This document shows, piece by piece, positions 8,566 through 18,015 of a DNA stretch of 64,000 nucleotides. The position numbers and the translations under genes were made by a program. The notes beneath the pieces were generated by a model. It saw only the letters and a program-made list of their open reading frames with translations, did no database searches and was not told the origin of the DNA. The DNA is from Candidatus Endonucleibacter bathymodioli (GTDB lineage: Bacteria > Pseudomonadota > Gammaproteobacteria > Pseudomonadales > Endozoicomonadaceae), in NCBI GenBank assembly GCA_030674915.1, contig JASXSV010000001.1:62001-126000 (forward strand). The letters are read 5' to 3'. Positions within the stretch are counted from its first letter, which is position 1; each line of letters starts with the position of its first letter.

Positions 8566-10734
8566 CTAAAACTCAGTTATTTTGTGAGTGGATTTGTTTT
8601 CAATTTTTCTGGTAAACGGTGGTAATGAGTTTAAAATCATCTGCCCGTAACGCTGGGTTATTACTCTGCGATCGAGCAATGTAATCTGTCCAGTATCTTT
8701 TTCGGTTCTTAATAGCCGGCCGCAGGCTTGCACTAGATGAATGACTGCATCTGGAACAGTTATTTCCATAAAAGGATTACGTCCCTGAGCTTCAAGCCAT
8801 TCGGCTAGTGCGGCTTCGACAGGATCATTAGGTACGGCAAAAGGGATTCTAGCAATAATTACATGTTCGCAGTAGCTACCGGGTAGGTCGATACCCTCTG
8901 CTAGGCTAGCTAAACCAAAAAGGATGCTGCTTTCTCCTTTATCAATAGTTTCTCGGTGGCGTTTCAGTAGCACCTGACGAGAATAGTCATCTTGAACTAA
9001 AATATTTTTTTGTACTGAGGAGGGTACTCCGTTGTATACATCTTTCATTTGACGTCTGGAAGAAAATAAAGTAAGTGAACCTTGTCGTAAACTGAGCAGG
9101 TCCGGCATCATGGCAATAAGTTCTGATGTATGTTCTTCCGGCTTTCTAGGATCTGTATTCATAGCAGGAATGACTAGGCTGGCAGCATTAGCATAGATAA
9201 ACGGACTGGGTACAATCACGCAGAGTGATTCGACCGGTATGCCAGATCCCATGCGATAACGATCGAAATTTCCCAGCGATGCCAGTGTTGCAGATGTAAC
9301 CACGGAGGCATAACAATTATTCCAGAGGCTAGAGCTCAACGTGTTGGCGGATAGAATAGGGCTGCTGAACACTTCTAACTCTTCACCAAAATCCCCTTCG
9401 CTCCATTTTAGCCAGCGAGCACTGGGTGGTTCATTGTCACTGTCGATTATGGTGTAAGTTTGCCAGAGCTGACTCTGATTTTGCAATCGCATCAATATGG
9501 CGCCGATTTCAGGATAAAATTGCTCTGCCAGCGTGCGATCAAACTCTGAGCCATCACCATCCATAGAGCTTTTGAGACCGTTGCTTACTTTTTCCAGTGT
9601 AGTGCAGGCTTTGCTAAAACCTATCTTGAGTATTTTTGCTTGGGCAATAATGGGTTCTGGCAATATCCCACCGGGAAAACGGAAAATTGCCTCCTGGGTA
9701 TTCTCCCGTATTTGAGGTTTAAAATTGGTTACTGAAGATAATAATGTGCGGATATACCCCATATCCTTTATAAGTCCATCAAACTCTCTTTTAATTTTTT
9801 CTAGTAGTTTATCTAGTTCGTCAGGGAAGGGTTGCTTGGTTCTGGCTTTCTGCAAATGTTTTCCTGCTTTTTCAAGCCATATGGATGTTGCCTTTAGTCG
9901 AGAATGACAAGCGAAATGATTGATAGCTTTGCTTGGTAGGTGGTGCCCTTCGTCAAAAACATATAGGCAATCCTTCGGTGCTGGCAATATTGCGCCACCT
10001 CCCAGGACTAGGTCTGCCATGACAAGGTCATGATTGGTGACGACAATATCAGCTTGTTCTAGATTTTTTCTTGCTCGGTAGAAAGGGCATTGGTTGAAAT
10101 AACCACAACGTTTTCCGCTGCACTGGGCATGATCTGTAGTTATCATTTGCCATTGTTGGTTCTCAAGAGTGTCAGGCCAGCTGTCTCTATCACCGAGCCA
10201 GCGTGATGTTGAAAACTGTTCTAGCATTTCCATATACAGTGTCTTGGAAGAACTGTTTTGTTCGATACTGGAACCCTCATCAGCAAACAAATCTATCATA
10301 GGGGAATTGGTCTGTTCAGCTTGAAGCAACTGATCCAGTTTGTTTAGACAGGCGTAACGACCACGGCCTTTGGCTAGAGCAAAGGAGAACTCAAGACCGG
10401 TATTTTTGATAATATCTGGAAGGTCTTTGCTGATAATTTGTTCTTGGAGGGTAATTGTGGCGCTGGATATAATTAATGTTTTCTTCGCTGCCTGAGCCAT
10501 GATAATAGTAGGAATAAGGTAGCCCACTGTTTTACCAGTTCCGGTTCCGGCCTCAATCACCGTCACCGACGGATCCGACACTCTGTGGCCATTATTATCG
10601 GTGCTGATGTTACCTAACGCTCTGGCAATTTCAGCTATCATCTGTTTTTGACCGGAGCGAGATTTCAGGGATTTGTTTTCTAGAAAAGCGCTGTAGGCCT
10701 TTTGTATGGTTTGTTTATGTATATCTTCAAGCAC
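8566..10734 (-). CDS. dinG: ATP-dependent helicase DinG (XPD-like, iron-sulfur)
   Basis: DinG is a superfamily 2, 5'-to-3' DNA helicase that unwinds R-loops and D-loops and helps forks pass transcription. Seen here: Walker A AGTGTGKT near residue 65, a DEGH box (VFDEGHHLP), an iron-sulfur cysteine set (one Cys in GRYACLNK, then CSGKRCGYFNQC), and the C-terminal motifs GLASLAEGIDLPG and QACGRLLRTEKDTG. About 722 residues, the size of the Pseudomonas-type protein. I favour the GTG at 10734 because LEDIHKQTIQKAYSAFLE aligns with the usual family N-terminus; an in-frame TTG at 10755 is the alternative. Neither has a strong Shine-Dalgarno sequence. Remnants of the same gene lie at 7640-8110 and 1674-1775. 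Confidence 0.95.
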   Translation of the reverse strand: MLEDIHKQTIQKAYSAFLENKSLKSRSGQKQMIAEIARALGNISTDNNGHRVSDPSVTVIEAGTGTGKTVGYLIPTIIMAQAAKKTLIISSATITLQEQIISKDLPDIIKNTGLEFSFALAKGRGRYACLNKLDQLLQAEQTNSPMIDLFADEGSSIEQNSSSKTLYMEMLEQFSTSRWLGDRDSWPDTLENQQWQMITTDHAQCSGKRCGYFNQCPFYRARKNLEQADIVVTNHDLVMADLVLGGGAILPAPKDCLYVFDEGHHLPSKAINHFACHSRLKATSIWLEKAGKHLQKARTKQPFPDELDKLLEKIKREFDGLIKDMGYIRTLLSSVTNFKPQIRENTQEAIFRFPGGILPEPIIAQAKILKIGFSKACTTLEKVSNGLKSSMDGDGSEFDRTLAEQFYPEIGAILMRLQNQSQLWQTYTIIDSDNEPPSARWLKWSEGDFGEELEVFSSPILSANTLSSSLWNNCYASVVTSATLASLGNFDRYRMGSGIPVESLCVIVPSPFIYANAASLVIPAMNTDPRKPEEHTSELIAMMPDLLSLRQGSLTLFSSRRQMKDVYNGVPSSVQKNILVQDDYSRQVLLKRHRETIDKGESSILFGLASLAEGIDLPGSYCEHVIIARIPFAVPNDPVEAALAEWLEAQGRNPFMEITVPDAVIHLVQACGRLLRTEKDTGQITLLDRRVITQRYGQMILNSLPPFTRKIENKSTHKITEF

Positions 10735-10947
10735 TATAGGTATCGCTCGCCTCAAGGGGTAATTGGCATATATTATTTTTTATCCTGTTGGCCTTATTAC
10801 GCCAATTAAGCTGGGCTTTCGTACAAGTATAGTTGTATAAAAAACCAAGAAAAACAAGTGGTAGAGCTAAAAATGGTTGTGAAAAGCAGCCTGGGGTGAG
10901 GTTAAGTGTGTGAGTCCGCCCAAGATCAAAGCTTTGGAGTCTCGAGT

Positions 10948-11520
10948 TTATTGGCTAAGGTATAAGCTGCTGATATTATCAACCAATTGATACGCATACT
11001 TTAGTTGCTCGTCAGTTAGCATGCCTTTTAAGTTTTCAACTTGTTCTCTGGCTTTTTCTTGAACAGGTGTGTTTTTCTGTAAACTCAGTGATGTCCATAA
11101 AAAAGCTGATATCAAATTGCGATCTGTTCCTTCTCCATAGAAATATGCCTTTCCTAGCTCATATTGAGCCTCGTAGTTTTTCCCTTCTTTGCCCCCAGCC
11201 TGTTTAAAATAAGAAAATGCCTTTTTGGCGTCACGATCACTTTCATCTAAGACATCTCTGTATATTCTACCTAACCATAACATGGCTTCAGTACTGCCAT
11301 TATCAGCGAGAGACTGCAACAATAGAATAGATTTTTTGAGATCTACCTTTGCCTCTTTATCGTTGAGCTGTTTTGTTATCTGCTCTAATATTGTTTTTGA
11401 TGGATTAACCGCAGACTTTACAGTAGGGCTTTTTTCCAGCGCTTCACAAAAAATGCTGTTGGTGGAGCTCAATAGCAGTGCTATAAGAGCATAGCTAAAG
11501 TATGTTTTTATATGTACCAT
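10948..11520 (-). CDS. Periplasmic Sel1-repeat protein
   Basis: A 190-residue protein with a signal peptide (hydrophobic FSYALIALLLSSTNSIF, probable cleavage near CEA) followed by Sel1-like repeats: NGSTEAMLWLGRIYRDVLD and YEAQYELGKAYFYGEGTDRN, each with the A-x-x-x-L-G-x-x-Y core. Sel1 repeats form helical solenoids that mediate protein contacts; a specific partner cannot be read from sequence. The ATG at 11520 is preferred, with GGAA just upstream; a GTG three codons earlier is possible. It stands alone, upstream of dinG on the same strand with a gap of about 200 bases. Confidence 0.8.
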   Translation of the reverse strand: MVHIKTYFSYALIALLLSSTNSIFCEALEKSPTVKSAVNPSKTILEQITKQLNDKEAKVDLKKSILLLQSLADNGSTEAMLWLGRIYRDVLDESDRDAKKAFSYFKQAGGKEGKNYEAQYELGKAYFYGEGTDRNLISAFLWTSLSLQKNTPVQEKAREQVENLKGMLTDEQLKYAYQLVDNISSLYLSQ

Positions 11521-11599
11521 CTTTTCCACACCGTATATAGCGACACCGTATAGTGCCTAGTTAGTATACCTATTATACCTTAATATTAATGGTAAATAT

Positions 11600-11700
11600 A
11601 TCTATTACCATTGAAGGATCTAGGTTGTTGACGGCTCTCACTACCCACGGTAGCTTACTAGTCTTAGACTTGTAGGGCTTCAGTCTTTTGTCCCTGCAGT
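11600..11700 (+). repeat. Dispersed intergenic repeat R1, copy 1
   Basis: Contains the R1 marks: ttaccattgaagg at the left end, ttgttgacggctctcacta, and cttgtagggctt. Related tracts are at 11905, 13330, 16960, 18735, 26045, 29828, 37800 and 59090. Decayed; boundaries approximate. Confidence 0.5.
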
Positions 11701-11904
11701 ACTACTTTATCCAAGAATGCACCTATGGACTTCCTTTGTATTTACTATTGGTAAGGGATAGTTGCTGTTTCATACTTTATTTCCTTTACTTATGGGGAAT
11801 TCATATTTTCTCATAACCAGAAACTTATTATTGGATTCGTGGTTATGCAGGGGCTTTGGTTACTATTTTTGCCTTTTTTGTGTTATATTGCAGTCAATCG
11901 CTAT

Positions 11905-12050
11905 ATACACGCTTCCGTTGAAGGTGGAGATCGCTGGCTGCTATCACTAACCCCCCCCAACGACCTACTGCTCGTAGACTTCTTATAGACTTACAGTCTG
12001 GTTAGTTTGTAGCCTGCTCACACCTTTCATTGTAGTGGTATAGGATCTTT
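11905..12050 (+). repeat. Dispersed intergenic repeat R1, copy 2
   Basis: Reads ttgaaggtggagatcgctgg, then ctatcactaacc, ctgctcgtagacttc, and ends gtttgtagcctgctcacacc followed by tttcattgtagtggtatagg. It ends about 20 bases upstream of the acyltransferase start, so it could carry that gene's leader. Confidence 0.55.
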
Positions 12051-12073
12051 AATTATTTTGGATGTGTGTCTTA

Positions 12074-13234
12074 ATGCAACAATTTGACGAGATAAGGCCG
12101 TATCATGATGATGAAGTTCGCCCAACATTGAACAGGCTTCTTGCTGATAGGTGCTTTCTTAATGTTTTGGCGCGGCATCGGTATCCCGTTTTGACGGAAA
12201 AATATGGTAGATTATTGGAGTGGCTTGTTGGAATTTTTTTTCGGAGTAAAGTGCGGAATATTAATAGTATTCATGAGCTTCAGAGTGCTGTTAAGCCATA
12301 TGTTAGTAATATTATCGAAAAAACCACAGATAGAGTCAGTTTTTCAGGTATTGAAAATCTGAAAAGTGATGGTGCCAACCTTTTTTTATCTAATCATCGG
12401 GACATTGTGCTTGATCCTGCTTTTGTACATTATGGTATGTACCTGCATAGGTTGGAAACCCCGAGAATAGCCATAGGTGATAACCTTCTTAGTCGTCCAT
12501 TCGCTAGTGATCTGATGCGCCTCAATAAAAGCTTTATTGTTAGGCGATCGGTCAGTGATAGAAGAGAAAAGCTTAAAGTTTACCAAACCTTATCTGCTTA
12601 TATTCAGCACTCTATTGATACTGGTCACTCAATATGGTTAGCTCAGCGAGAAGGTCGGGCTAAAGATGGCAACGATCTTACTGATACTGCACTTATTAAA
12701 ATGCTGTATATGAGCAAGAAGGGTCTAGGTATGACTTTTGCTGACAACATTAATTCTTTACATATTGTTCCGGTTGCCATCTCATACGAATATGATCCTT
12801 GCGATGAAAGAAAGGCAATAGAGCTTCAAGGTATTGCAGAAGTGGGTCAGTATCAAAAAGCTGCCGATGAAGATATGAAGAGTATGGCCATAGGTATTGA
12901 AGGTTTTAAGGGGCATGTTCATGTTTCTTTCGGTTCTCAGCTAGATGGTTTGTACCCTAGAGCCTCTGATGTTTCGGAAGCTGTGGATCGGCAAATACAT
13001 GCTAACTATAAATTACACCCTTCAAACTATATTGCTTGGGAAAAAGTTCGTCAGAGTTACCCTGATATTCAGGTGCCTGACATCTATCAGGCGTTCCCTG
13101 AACATGATATTAAAGTCAAACGGCAAGAATTTTTAAAGCGTATGGAAGGTGTTTCGGAAAACCTTCATCCCTGGATATATGATATGTATGCAAGGCCAGT
13201 GATAAATCATTTCAAAAAAACGGGACTAGTTTGA
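12074..13234 (+). CDS. Glycerolipid acyltransferase (PlsC/PlsB-type domain)
   Basis: Carries the acyltransferase motif set: NHRDIVLDP (HX4D) near residue 115, a conserved basic segment SFIVRRSVSDRREK, the E-G-R-type IWLAQREGRAKDG block, and LHIVPVAISYEYDP. This family acylates glycerol-phosphate or lysophosphatidate at the inner membrane; the long form found in Pseudomonas and Oceanospirillales starts with FDEIRPYHDDEV as here. I therefore start at the ATG at 12074 rather than at 12062. 386 residues, complete. No obvious transmembrane helix. Exact acyl acceptor not readable. Confidence 0.8.
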   Translation: MQQFDEIRPYHDDEVRPTLNRLLADRCFLNVLARHRYPVLTEKYGRLLEWLVGIFFRSKVRNINSIHELQSAVKPYVSNIIEKTTDRVSFSGIENLKSDGANLFLSNHRDIVLDPAFVHYGMYLHRLETPRIAIGDNLLSRPFASDLMRLNKSFIVRRSVSDRREKLKVYQTLSAYIQHSIDTGHSIWLAQREGRAKDGNDLTDTALIKMLYMSKKGLGMTFADNINSLHIVPVAISYEYDPCDERKAIELQGIAEVGQYQKAADEDMKSMAIGIEGFKGHVHVSFGSQLDGLYPRASDVSEAVDRQIHANYKLHPSNYIAWEKVRQSYPDIQVPDIYQAFPEHDIKVKRQEFLKRMEGVSENLHPWIYDMYARPVINHFKKTGLV

Positions 13235-13329
13235 GTGATATTGTCAAAGTTGCTAACTATGCAGTTTGTTGTTTGCCTGAGCGCACACCAATAGAGTAAT
13301 TATTTAAAATCGTGAGTCTATGTAGTGTT

Positions 13330-13385
13330 AAAGACCTTGCTGCGGGTACGCATATCTATACTAGTTACCACTGAAGGTTAGGCAT
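13330..13385 (-). repeat. Dispersed intergenic repeat R1, partial copy
   Basis: Ends in tatactagttaccactgaagg, the R1 terminus, with a decayed interior. It lies between the acyltransferase gene and tRNA-Pro. The rest of this spacer shows nothing. Confidence 0.35.
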
Positions 13386-13528
13386 CAAGAGCCGTTTTTT
13401 TTAAGGATAATGGGAAGGAATGTGAGAAGGCTGCAAAATAGTGCGTAGGGTTGGTGCGGGCTGATGACTGAGGGGTTCTGAGATGCGAGCGGAGATACGG
13501 GCTGATATGAATTTTGTGAATAAAAAAG

Positions 13529-13605
13529 TGGTCGGGACGGGAGGATTTGAACCTCCGACCCCTACAACCCCATTGTAGTGCGCTACCAAGCTGCGCCACG
13601 CCCCG
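13529..13605 (-). tRNA. tRNA-Pro (anticodon GGG)
   Basis: The minus strand folds as a 77-base tRNA with a CGGGGCG/CGTCCCG acceptor stem (one G-T pair), a D-loop with GCGCAGCTTGGTAGCGC, an anticodon stem CTACA/TGTAG around the loop ATGGGGT giving anticodon GGG, a T-arm with GGAGGTTCAAATCCTCC, and an encoded CCA end at 13529-13531. The GGG anticodon reads CCC and CCU codons. Confidence 0.95.
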
Positions 13606-13972
13606 ACTGTGTAGGATTATCCATAAATAACGGAGTTATGCAACCTTTAATTTTTAGATGGGGGTGCAATGATGTTATTGTATCAGCATATTGGAAATGT
13701 GAAGGGGCGATATACCGTTACCTTGAGGGGTGTTGGCAGCTTGCGTGGAGCTTTCGTTATGGTAAAAAGAAGGGGTCATAATAGTGTTAGCGTGCAGTTT
13801 TTTATTAGTGAAGTAAACAATGTTTTTTGATGTTAAGCCAGTAAAGTATAACTGTAAAAGATGCGTCAGAGAAGGATGCTGTGATTATCAATGCAAAGAC
13901 TGGTTGCTCCATTAAAAGTTTTTGGGGAAGGGTGGATCAGTCGGTGGGTGAGGTTATACATTAACTACAGTG
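13606..13972. other. Spacer between tRNA-Pro and tmcA
   Basis: About 370 bases with no supported gene; the short frame at 13578-13781 overlaps the tRNA and resembles nothing I know. It would be expected to contain the tRNA promoter on the minus strand and the tmcA promoter on the plus strand, but I cannot pick convincing -35/-10 pairs. Confidence 0.35.
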
Positions 13973-16147
13973 ATGACTATTGAACAAGAGGTTTGTCAAC
14001 TTCAGGCTAATGCCACTGTCAGTAGGCAGCGACGATTATTGGTTATTTCTGGTTCTGAGTACTGGTGTTGTGAACAGGCGAAAAAAGCACTGGCGGTGCT
14101 GGTGCCTGAGATGCTCCTTTGGGTGGGGGGATATGACAATACAGTGGGTTTATTTGAAGGTATTTGTCGTCCAAAGGTAATTGCATCCAGTGAAGCAAGT
14201 CAGTGGCTAGGTAAAGAAACAGGCTGTTTGGTAATCAATAGTTGGTCTGGATTTTGTGTTGATGCCTTTGGCATATTAAGTGGTACGGTAAAAGCTGGGG
14301 GGGTGCTTTTATTATTGACGCCCCCTCTTAAAAGCTGGGCAGCATATCAGGACCCTGAATATAAAAGGATAACAGTATATCCCAATAAATTTGAAGATGT
14401 CACTGGGCGTTACTTGAGACGGATGGTTCGTTTGATTGGCGATAGTGCTGATTTGTCATTATTGGAAGAAGCTGGTCGGCAACGGTTTCAGAAAAATCGC
14501 GATATTTATTCAAAGATGTATTGTGATCAGATTGGCTGCTTCTCGGAAGAGCAGTCTCAAACGGTGCAGGCCATTTTACGAGTGGCTAAGGGGCATCGCA
14601 AGCGGCCACTGGTGGTGACGGCTAACAGGGGTTGTGGCAAAAGTGCGGCGTTAGGCATTGCGGCTGCTCTACTGATAGCAGATGGAACAGATAGGATTAT
14701 CGTTACAGCTCCATCTATGGGTGTTACTGATGTAATTTTTAGGCATGCGGCCGAAAGGTTGGATGGGAGTGACGTAGCAAAGGGTGTGATTGATTGCCAA
14801 GGGAGACAGTTAATTTTTAAAGCGCCTGATGAACTGGCGGAGACGCATTATACTGGTAGTTTGCTGCTGGTTGATGAAGCCGCTGCTATTCCGGCCTCAT
14901 TACTGAAAAAATTACTCATATCTTATTCACGTATTGTTTTTTCAACGACGATTCATGGTTACGAAGGATCCGGTAGGTCTTTTTCTATTCGTTTTAGCAT
15001 GACTTTGGATGATCTGAGGCCGCAATGGAAAAAACTTCAGATTCATGAACCCGTGCGTTGGTCCAGAAACGATCCTTTGGAGCGTTTTAGCTTTACTTCG
15101 TTGATGCTAAATGCTTCATTAGTTATAGAAAAAGATTTGCAGATAGAAGACTGGAAAAATGAATGTTTCGAAGAAATAAACCGTGATGAATTGGTTGATA
15201 ATGAATTATTGCTGGAGGAGTTGTTTGGTTTGCTAGTAATGGCGCATTACAAAACCAGTCCATTAGATTTACGTCATTTACTGGACGGAACCAATATTTC
15301 GATTTATGTTCTGCGGATAGAAGGCCATGTTTTGGCAGTTGCATTGGTTGCCTGTGAGGGACAGATACAGTCAGAGTTGGCAAAGGATATATGGTTAGGA
15401 AAACGAAGGGTCCGTGGGCACTTGTTGCCACAGATATTGAGTAATCATTTGGGGATAGAAGAGGCGGTGACCTTAACCGGCGGTAGAGTTATTCGTATTG
15501 CGGTTCGCCCTGAGTTTCAGCGCAGAGGTTTGGGTGTGAGGATTATGAATGCTATTAGTAATGCTCTGTCCAAAAAAGGATACGATTATGTTGGCAGCCT
15601 GTTTGGTGGGACATCAGAGCTGCTTGATTTTTGGGGGAAGGCTGGTTTGGTGCCTGTGAGAATAGGAGTCACCCGAGAGGTTTCTAGCGGCACCTACTCT
15701 GCTGCGGTGTTACAGGGGTTAAGTAGCCAAGGAGTATCGTTGCTAAATGAAGCTCGTAGACGTTTTTCCCCGCAGTTTGTATATTTGCTGCCAGACGTGT
15801 TGAATTGCCTTAATGCTGATATTGTTGTAGGTCTTTTGAGAAATTTACCGCTATGGGAATATTCGCTGAGTGTTTATGACCGAGTTGATCTTGAGTCATT
15901 CACCGAGGGAGGGCGGCTGTATGAAAGCTGTATTGTTTCGATAAAGAAGTTAACAGTAGTATCATTATCTAAGAATTCATGTTTATGTCAATTTGCGGAG
16001 TGGCAAATAGTATTTTTGGTAGGAAAAGTGTTACAGCATCAGTCGTGGGCAACAATGACGGAAAGGTGCAAGTTCTCTGGGAAGAAGCAGGCTGTTAGTC
16101 ATTTGAGAAGCGTGGTAAAACGTTTGCTTTATTTGTATTGCAAATAA
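13973..16147 (+). CDS. tmcA: tRNA(Met) cytidine acetyltransferase TmcA
   Basis: TmcA acetylates the wobble cytidine (C34) of elongator tRNA-Met using ATP/GTP and acetyl-CoA. Seen: an N-terminal Rossmann-like domain, a helicase-like ATPase with a Walker A NRGCGKSA near residue 222 (the middle Cys is unusual where a small or basic residue is common), a DEAAAIP Walker B box, a GNAT acetyltransferase segment IAVRPEFQRRGLGVRIM, and GSLFGGTSELLDFW. About 724 residues against 671 in E. coli. An ATG directly follows an in-frame GTG at 13970; the ribosome site is weak. Convergent with the next gene. Confidence 0.93.
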   Translation: MTIEQEVCQLQANATVSRQRRLLVISGSEYWCCEQAKKALAVLVPEMLLWVGGYDNTVGLFEGICRPKVIASSEASQWLGKETGCLVINSWSGFCVDAFGILSGTVKAGGVLLLLTPPLKSWAAYQDPEYKRITVYPNKFEDVTGRYLRRMVRLIGDSADLSLLEEAGRQRFQKNRDIYSKMYCDQIGCFSEEQSQTVQAILRVAKGHRKRPLVVTANRGCGKSAALGIAAALLIADGTDRIIVTAPSMGVTDVIFRHAAERLDGSDVAKGVIDCQGRQLIFKAPDELAETHYTGSLLLVDEAAAIPASLLKKLLISYSRIVFSTTIHGYEGSGRSFSIRFSMTLDDLRPQWKKLQIHEPVRWSRNDPLERFSFTSLMLNASLVIEKDLQIEDWKNECFEEINRDELVDNELLLEELFGLLVMAHYKTSPLDLRHLLDGTNISIYVLRIEGHVLAVALVACEGQIQSELAKDIWLGKRRVRGHLLPQILSNHLGIEEAVTLTGGRVIRIAVRPEFQRRGLGVRIMNAISNALSKKGYDYVGSLFGGTSELLDFWGKAGLVPVRIGVTREVSSGTYSAAVLQGLSSQGVSLLNEARRRFSPQFVYLLPDVLNCLNADIVVGLLRNLPLWEYSLSVYDRVDLESFTEGGRLYESCIVSIKKLTVVSLSKNSCLCQFAEWQIVFLVGKVLQHQSWATMTERCKFSGKKQAVSHLRSVVKRLLYLYCK

Positions 16148-16186
16148 ATAAAGCCTGTCAATTATTTGGTTCTACTTGTACCACAT

Positions 16187-16732
16187 CTACTCTTGAGTGT
16201 TTTTGTTTTTGTTTTTGTTTTTGTTTTTTTCTATCTGGGCTGTTTTGGTGACAGGTATCGGTGAGTCAATATTATAGGCTTGGTGGATCCGATAAGTGAC
16301 CGAACAATTATTACCAGGAAGGTCTTTTAGTAACGCATTGATACCACCTTTGTTCTGGGTCCAAGTGAAGTCGACTACTTTCTTTTTTGTCTCCCACTGA
16401 GGATTTTTCTCTTTAAAAACAGAGCATGTGGATGGAAAGGTTGAGCCCACAAGAGAGTAAACAAGGCAGCGACGACCAAACTTAATAAAAGTTGTATTTT
16501 TCCATACACTATCTTTTTCATTTCCCCACGTGGCCATAACGCTGAAACTACGATTATTGAAATAACCGGTGGAAGCAACTCCTTCGCCATTTTCTGAAAG
16601 GCTACTGAATTCTTTCGAGATAGCGTCGTCGCAGCGATTAAAGCCGGCTTTGTGAGCCATGGATATTAAATCCACACCATGAGCTGATGAGCAAGTTACC
16701 AATAAAACAAGGGCAATACTCGTCCTTGACAT
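16187..16732 (-). CDS. Small secreted protein of unknown function with a Lys-Asn repeat tail
   Basis: Starts at an ATG with AGGAAA ten bases upstream. A clear signal peptide (ALVLLVTCSSAHG) leads to a mature part of about 160 residues with four cysteines (NRCDD, RRCLV, STCSV, NNCSV) that could form two disulfides in the periplasm. The C-terminus ends with a lysine-asparagine dipeptide repeat encoded by five or six copies of AAAAAC. I recognise no family. Likely exported; the repeat tail may vary in length between strains. Confidence 0.7.
   Translation of the reverse strand: MSRTSIALVLLVTCSSAHGVDLISMAHKAGFNRCDDAISKEFSSLSENGEGVASTGYFNNRSFSVMATWGNEKDSVWKNTTFIKFGRRCLVYSLVGSTFPSTCSVFKEKNPQWETKKKVVDFTWTQNKGGINALLKDLPGNNCSVTYRIHQAYNIDSPIPVTKTAQIEKNKNKNKNKNTQE
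16199..16228 (+). repeat. Hexanucleotide tandem repeat GTTTTT
   Basis: Five units of GTTTTT plus two T. On the coding (minus) strand they encode Lys-Asn in the tail of the secreted protein. Multiples of six change the length of the tail but not the frame. Confidence 0.9.
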
Positions 16733-17079
16733 AATATTTTCCTATTTTCTTTATGGTATCAGTAATCCATTCTGATACATGCTAGATTTAGTCTGATTAA
16801 TTAACAGTCACTACTAATTAATGTATAAATAGTGATTGATTTTGTCAACAAATACAATGTATTTTCTTTTATGCTTTCAAGTAATGTGGCTCTAGAAGGG
16901 GGTAGCGTGGTTTTTATTTGCTGTTTGCGGTGCATCTCCTACGTCTATGTAGACCTTTTGAAGGAGTGAGGTTGTTGAGCCACTCTAACTTACCTAGGTC
17001 ATCTTCTACGACTCATAGATTTATGGGGCTTAGGTTGTTTGTAGTCTACTCACACTTTCAATGATAATGGGTATAACCC
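16733..17079. other. Intergenic tract with R1 copy
   Basis: No gene. It holds an R1 copy at about 16960-17075 that abuts the 3' end of the Tus-like gene, and AT-rich sequence upstream of the small secreted protein gene that should contain its promoter. Confidence 0.4.
16960..17075 (+). repeat. Dispersed intergenic repeat R1, copy 3
   Basis: Among the best-preserved copies: ttgttgagccactctaactt, cttctacgactcatagattt, gggcttaggttgtttgtagt, ctactcacactttcaatgat, then gggtataa. It ends five bases from the stop codon of the Tus-like gene. Confidence 0.6.
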
Positions 17080-18000
17080 TTAGGAGCATGGTTCAGCGTG
17101 TCGATATATTCGTGAGTGGGGGTTTGTACTTATTTTCTCCAGCCTGGCATCGCTCCTTCGTAGGCGATCCTGTTTTGATTGAGGGTTAAAAGGTTGAATC
17201 TGGTTATGTTCTGGCAGTGGTTCACTAGGCTGAAGTTTTACAAAAAGAGGTAGGGGTGTGTTGATTTGGTTTGGGTATTGTTTTTTTTTGTAAGGGTCTT
17301 TTATTAGTAAATCTGTTATTGTCTTAGGCCAAGTCAGGTTGGCACGAAGATGAGGAGCTAGCACTCGTTTAATAATGATGACTTGATCTGTTGGCATTTT
17401 CTCAAGGACGCGAATATCACTATCAATAGATCCCGAGGCGAGATATTTTTGTTTTAAATGATCGATAGCGTCGGTTGTGTTTAGACGAACAGATCCGCTG
17501 TGGCAAGCGGCCCAGCTAAATCCTACCCGTTTGGGCGGACTCTCAAACAGTTTGAGCTGACGATAGCTTTGAACAAAGTGGATATGCTGAATTTTTAGAC
17601 CGCCGAGTAAATTCTCTCTTAACTTTTCTGATGTTTGTTCGATAGATTCAATATTATCACCAAACAAGTGTCTATATTCCCTCATGGCCAGCTTAAAGTC
17701 ATTACGAGCTTCGTTCAGAGCTGCACCTAACTTATAGGTATTGTTGGATATTCCAACTAGGCCAGGAAGCCTGGCAGTTTCCTGTCTGCTCTGATCAGGA
17801 AGGTAAGTTAGACGGGTTGATGTATTGGCGACAATAGCTCTGTCCGTTTGCTGACGTTGTTGTGTCGGCAAGTCTTCTTTCATTATCCATAAAGGTAAAT
17901 CGCTATCTGCTAGCAATGCTTCTTTGAAGGTTTGATTGATTGCGATTAAATTTACCAGACTGTCGCGTACTGCGATTTTAGCTGCGGTTTCCTTGCTCAT
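17080..18000 (-). CDS. tus: Tus-like DNA replication terminus site-binding protein
   Basis: The 306-residue product resembles the Tus/Ter family, which binds Ter sites and blocks the replicative helicase from one side. Seen: RLPGLVG at about 78 (Tus: VRLPGVL), a KRVGFSWAACHSG segment followed by DAIDHLKQKYLAS (Tus: LRFGWANKH followed by EVLAQLEKS), and TPLPLFVKLQPSEPLPEH near the C-terminus (Tus: TPLIALINRDNG). Overall identity to E. coli Tus is low, so this is a family call by motif order and length. It follows pdxH by 15 bases on the same strand, preceded by AAAGG, so co-transcription is likely. I found no convincing Ter site in the window. Confidence 0.65.
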   Translation of the reverse strand: MSKETAAKIAVRDSLVNLIAINQTFKEALLADSDLPLWIMKEDLPTQQRQQTDRAIVANTSTRLTYLPDQSRQETARLPGLVGISNNTYKLGAALNEARNDFKLAMREYRHLFGDNIESIEQTSEKLRENLLGGLKIQHIHFVQSYRQLKLFESPPKRVGFSWAACHSGSVRLNTTDAIDHLKQKYLASGSIDSDIRVLEKMPTDQVIIIKRVLAPHLRANLTWPKTITDLLIKDPYKKKQYPNQINTPLPLFVKLQPSEPLPEHNQIQPFNPQSKQDRLRRSDARLEKISTNPHSRIYRHAEPCS

Positions 18001-18015
18001 AATTATACCTTTATT

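Larger units (their letters stand above)
11530..12073. other. Intergenic tract with two R1 repeat copies
   Basis: No convincing gene. Between divergent genes it holds two R1 copies (11600-11700 and 11905-12050). Between them a plus-strand frame from about 11756 to 11980 encodes a hydrophobic stretch but has no suitable start or ribosome site and runs into the second repeat, so it may be a membrane-protein relic. Confidence 0.4.

Noticed and set aside
11762..11950. 62-residue hydrophobic frame
   Set aside because: No ribosome site, runs into an R1 repeat, and another frame over the same bases is equally open; not reported as a gene.
13378..13599. Frames overlapping tRNA-Pro
   Set aside because: They read through the tRNA itself and have no other support.
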